Shown: in pieces, positions 6,615 through 7,667 of the stretch
How the letters are laid out: each line of letters opens with the position of its first letter
How positions within the stretch are numbered: the stretch's first letter is position 1
Origin: an archaeon
GTDB lineage: Archaea; Thermoproteota; Nitrososphaeria; Nitrososphaerales; CADDZS01
Length of the DNA stretch: 7,667 nt
Direction of reading: 5' to 3'
NCBI GenBank assembly: GCA_021806865.1
Contig: JAKAPU010000133.1
Location: forward strand, 1-7,667
The notes under the pieces: model-generated
Database searches by the model: none
What the model was told of the DNA's origin: nothing
Seen by the model: the letters and a program-made list of their open reading frames with translations, nothing else
Program-made: the position numbers and the translations under genes

Positions 6615-7667
6615 GTCTACCAAACACAATAGGAAGCAGTTTTGCTTTCACCTCCTTTGGCGAAAGCCACGGACGCTGCGTCGGCGTTGTCATTGATGGT
6701 TGCCCCACGGGGCTGGAACTTTCTGAGGAGGACGTCCAAAAGCTCCTCGATTTGAGAAAACCAGGACAGTCCATAGTCGCGACGCAGAGATCCGAGCAGG
6801 ACAGGGTGGAGTTTCTCTCTGGCGTGTTCAATGGAAAGACAACGGGCGCACCAATATGCATGCTGATCTGGAACTCAGACCAGCGAAGCACCGACTATGA
6901 CAAGTTCATGAACGTGCCAAGGCCTGGACACGCGGACTATCCTGCCTTGGTGAAGTACGGAAAAATGAACGACTATAGGGGTGGCGGCAGATTCTCTGGG
7001 AGGATAACCGCTGGCTTCACAATGGCTGGAGCAGTGGCTCTGAAGCTGCTTCAGCGCTCTCTTGGCATACAGGTCTTTGCCTATACTCTCGAGATTGGTG
7101 GAATTAGGGCAGACTTTTCAAAACTCTCGACGGAAGAAATCATCGCAAAGAGGTATTCCAACGAGGTTCGCTGCCCTGATCAATCTGCGGCAGAGGCGAT
7201 GAAGAAAAAGATCGTCGAGGAAAGAGGAAAAGGTGACTCGCTCGGCGGAATAGTAGAATGCGTTGCGCTCAACCTGCCTGTTGGGGTCGGCGAGCCGGTG
7301 TTCTCATCAATCGAGTCCGAAATAGGCAAATCGATTTTCTCAATTCCTGCGGTGAAAGGGATTGAGTTTGGCTCTGGTTTTGCAGGTACAAAAACAAAGG
7401 GCAGCGAGAACAACGACGCCTACGTGAAAATGGAGAACGGCAGGATAGTCACAAAGACAAACAACTCTGGTGGGGTCCTAGGTGGATTATCAATTGGAAT
7501 GCCTCTTGTCTTCCGCGTGGCGTTCAAGCCAGCCTCCTCAATAGCAAGTTCTCAGGATACGCTCGACCTTTCCACAATGAAGGAGACAAAACTCGTGGTA
7601 CCTGGAAGGCACGACCCAACAGTTGTGCCGCGTGGAGTCCCCGTTGTGGAATCAATGACTGCCTGCG
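6611..7667 (+). CDS. aroC: Chorismate synthase (3' end beyond window)
   Basis: It eliminates phosphate from EPSP to give chorismate, using reduced FMN, the last common step to aromatic amino acids. The window holds 352 codons plus one base with no stop. The family is about 360-370 residues, so roughly the last 15 residues lie beyond the right edge. Signature motifs are intact: SFGESHG at 15-21 with H20, LRKPGQ at 48-53, RPGHADY at 104-110 with H107, RGGGRFSGR at 123-131 (archaeal-looking variant of the usual GGGRSSARE), NSGGVLGG at 285-292, and GRHDP at 332-336 with D335. It starts at ATG 6611, sharing ATGA (6611-6614) with the aroA stop. There is no well-spaced Shine-Dalgarno, only GGA two to four bases before the ATG, so termination-reinitiation coupling from aroA is likely. 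A flavin reductase partner is not seen here. Confidence 0.96.
   Translation, partial: MSLPNTIGSSFAFTSFGESHGRCVGVVIDGCPTGLELSEEDVQKLLDLRKPGQSIVATQRSEQDRVEFLSGVFNGKTTGAPICMLIWNSDQRSTDYDKFMNVPRPGHADYPALVKYGKMNDYRGGGRFSGRITAGFTMAGAVALKLLQRSLGIQVFAYTLEIGGIRADFSKLSTEEIIAKRYSNEVRCPDQSAAEAMKKKIVEERGKGDSLGGIVECVALNLPVGVGEPVFSSIESEIGKSIFSIPAVKGIEFGSGFAGTKTKGSENNDAYVKMENGRIVTKTNNSGGVLGGLSIGMPLVFRVAFKPASSIASSQDTLDLSTMKETKLVVPGRHDPTVVPRGVPVVESMTAC

Overview
The window looks archaeal, most likely a mesophilic member of Nitrososphaeria (Thaumarchaeota) or a close relative. Three things suggest this. The shikimate kinase is the archaeal GHMP-type enzyme rather than bacterial AroK. TATA-like boxes precede two gene starts. 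A strong Shine-Dalgarno sequence serves an internal operon gene that starts with TTG. UvrC is a bacterial-type repair protein, but mesophilic archaea often carry it, so it does not argue against this. The lineage is inferred from gene content, not from a marker gene.

Layout. Positions 38-1915 encode a complete UvrC excinuclease subunit. Positions 1916-2777 are a sparse region of about 860 bp. It holds a perfect 15-bp inverted repeat around a TATA-like box, a small candidate ribbon-helix-helix protein (2010-2231), a cluster of ATCAGT hexamers (2239-2305), and an unrecognised small single-span membrane protein (2424-2684). From 2778 to the right edge, all on the + strand, runs a tight shikimate-pathway operon: aroD (type I dehydroquinase), a fused aroE plus GHMP shikimate kinase, aroA (EPSP synthase) and aroC (chorismate synthase, cut by the window end about 15 residues before its expected C-terminus). 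Junctions are 3 nt, 6 nt and a 4-nt ATGA overlap.

Together the operon encodes consecutive steps from 3-dehydroquinate to chorismate in exactly the order of the reactions, with two consecutive steps fused into one 576-residue polypeptide. The genes that make 3-dehydroquinate are not in the window and are not directly upstream of aroD. A TATA-like box at 2723-2730 could give the operon its own promoter.

The points most worth a second look are the dehydrogenase-kinase fusion and the inverted repeat/TATA/small-regulator arrangement, which resembles a self-regulating DNA-binding protein gene. I saw no tRNA, rRNA, CRISPR array or insertion sequence. Everything else is conventional metabolism and repair.
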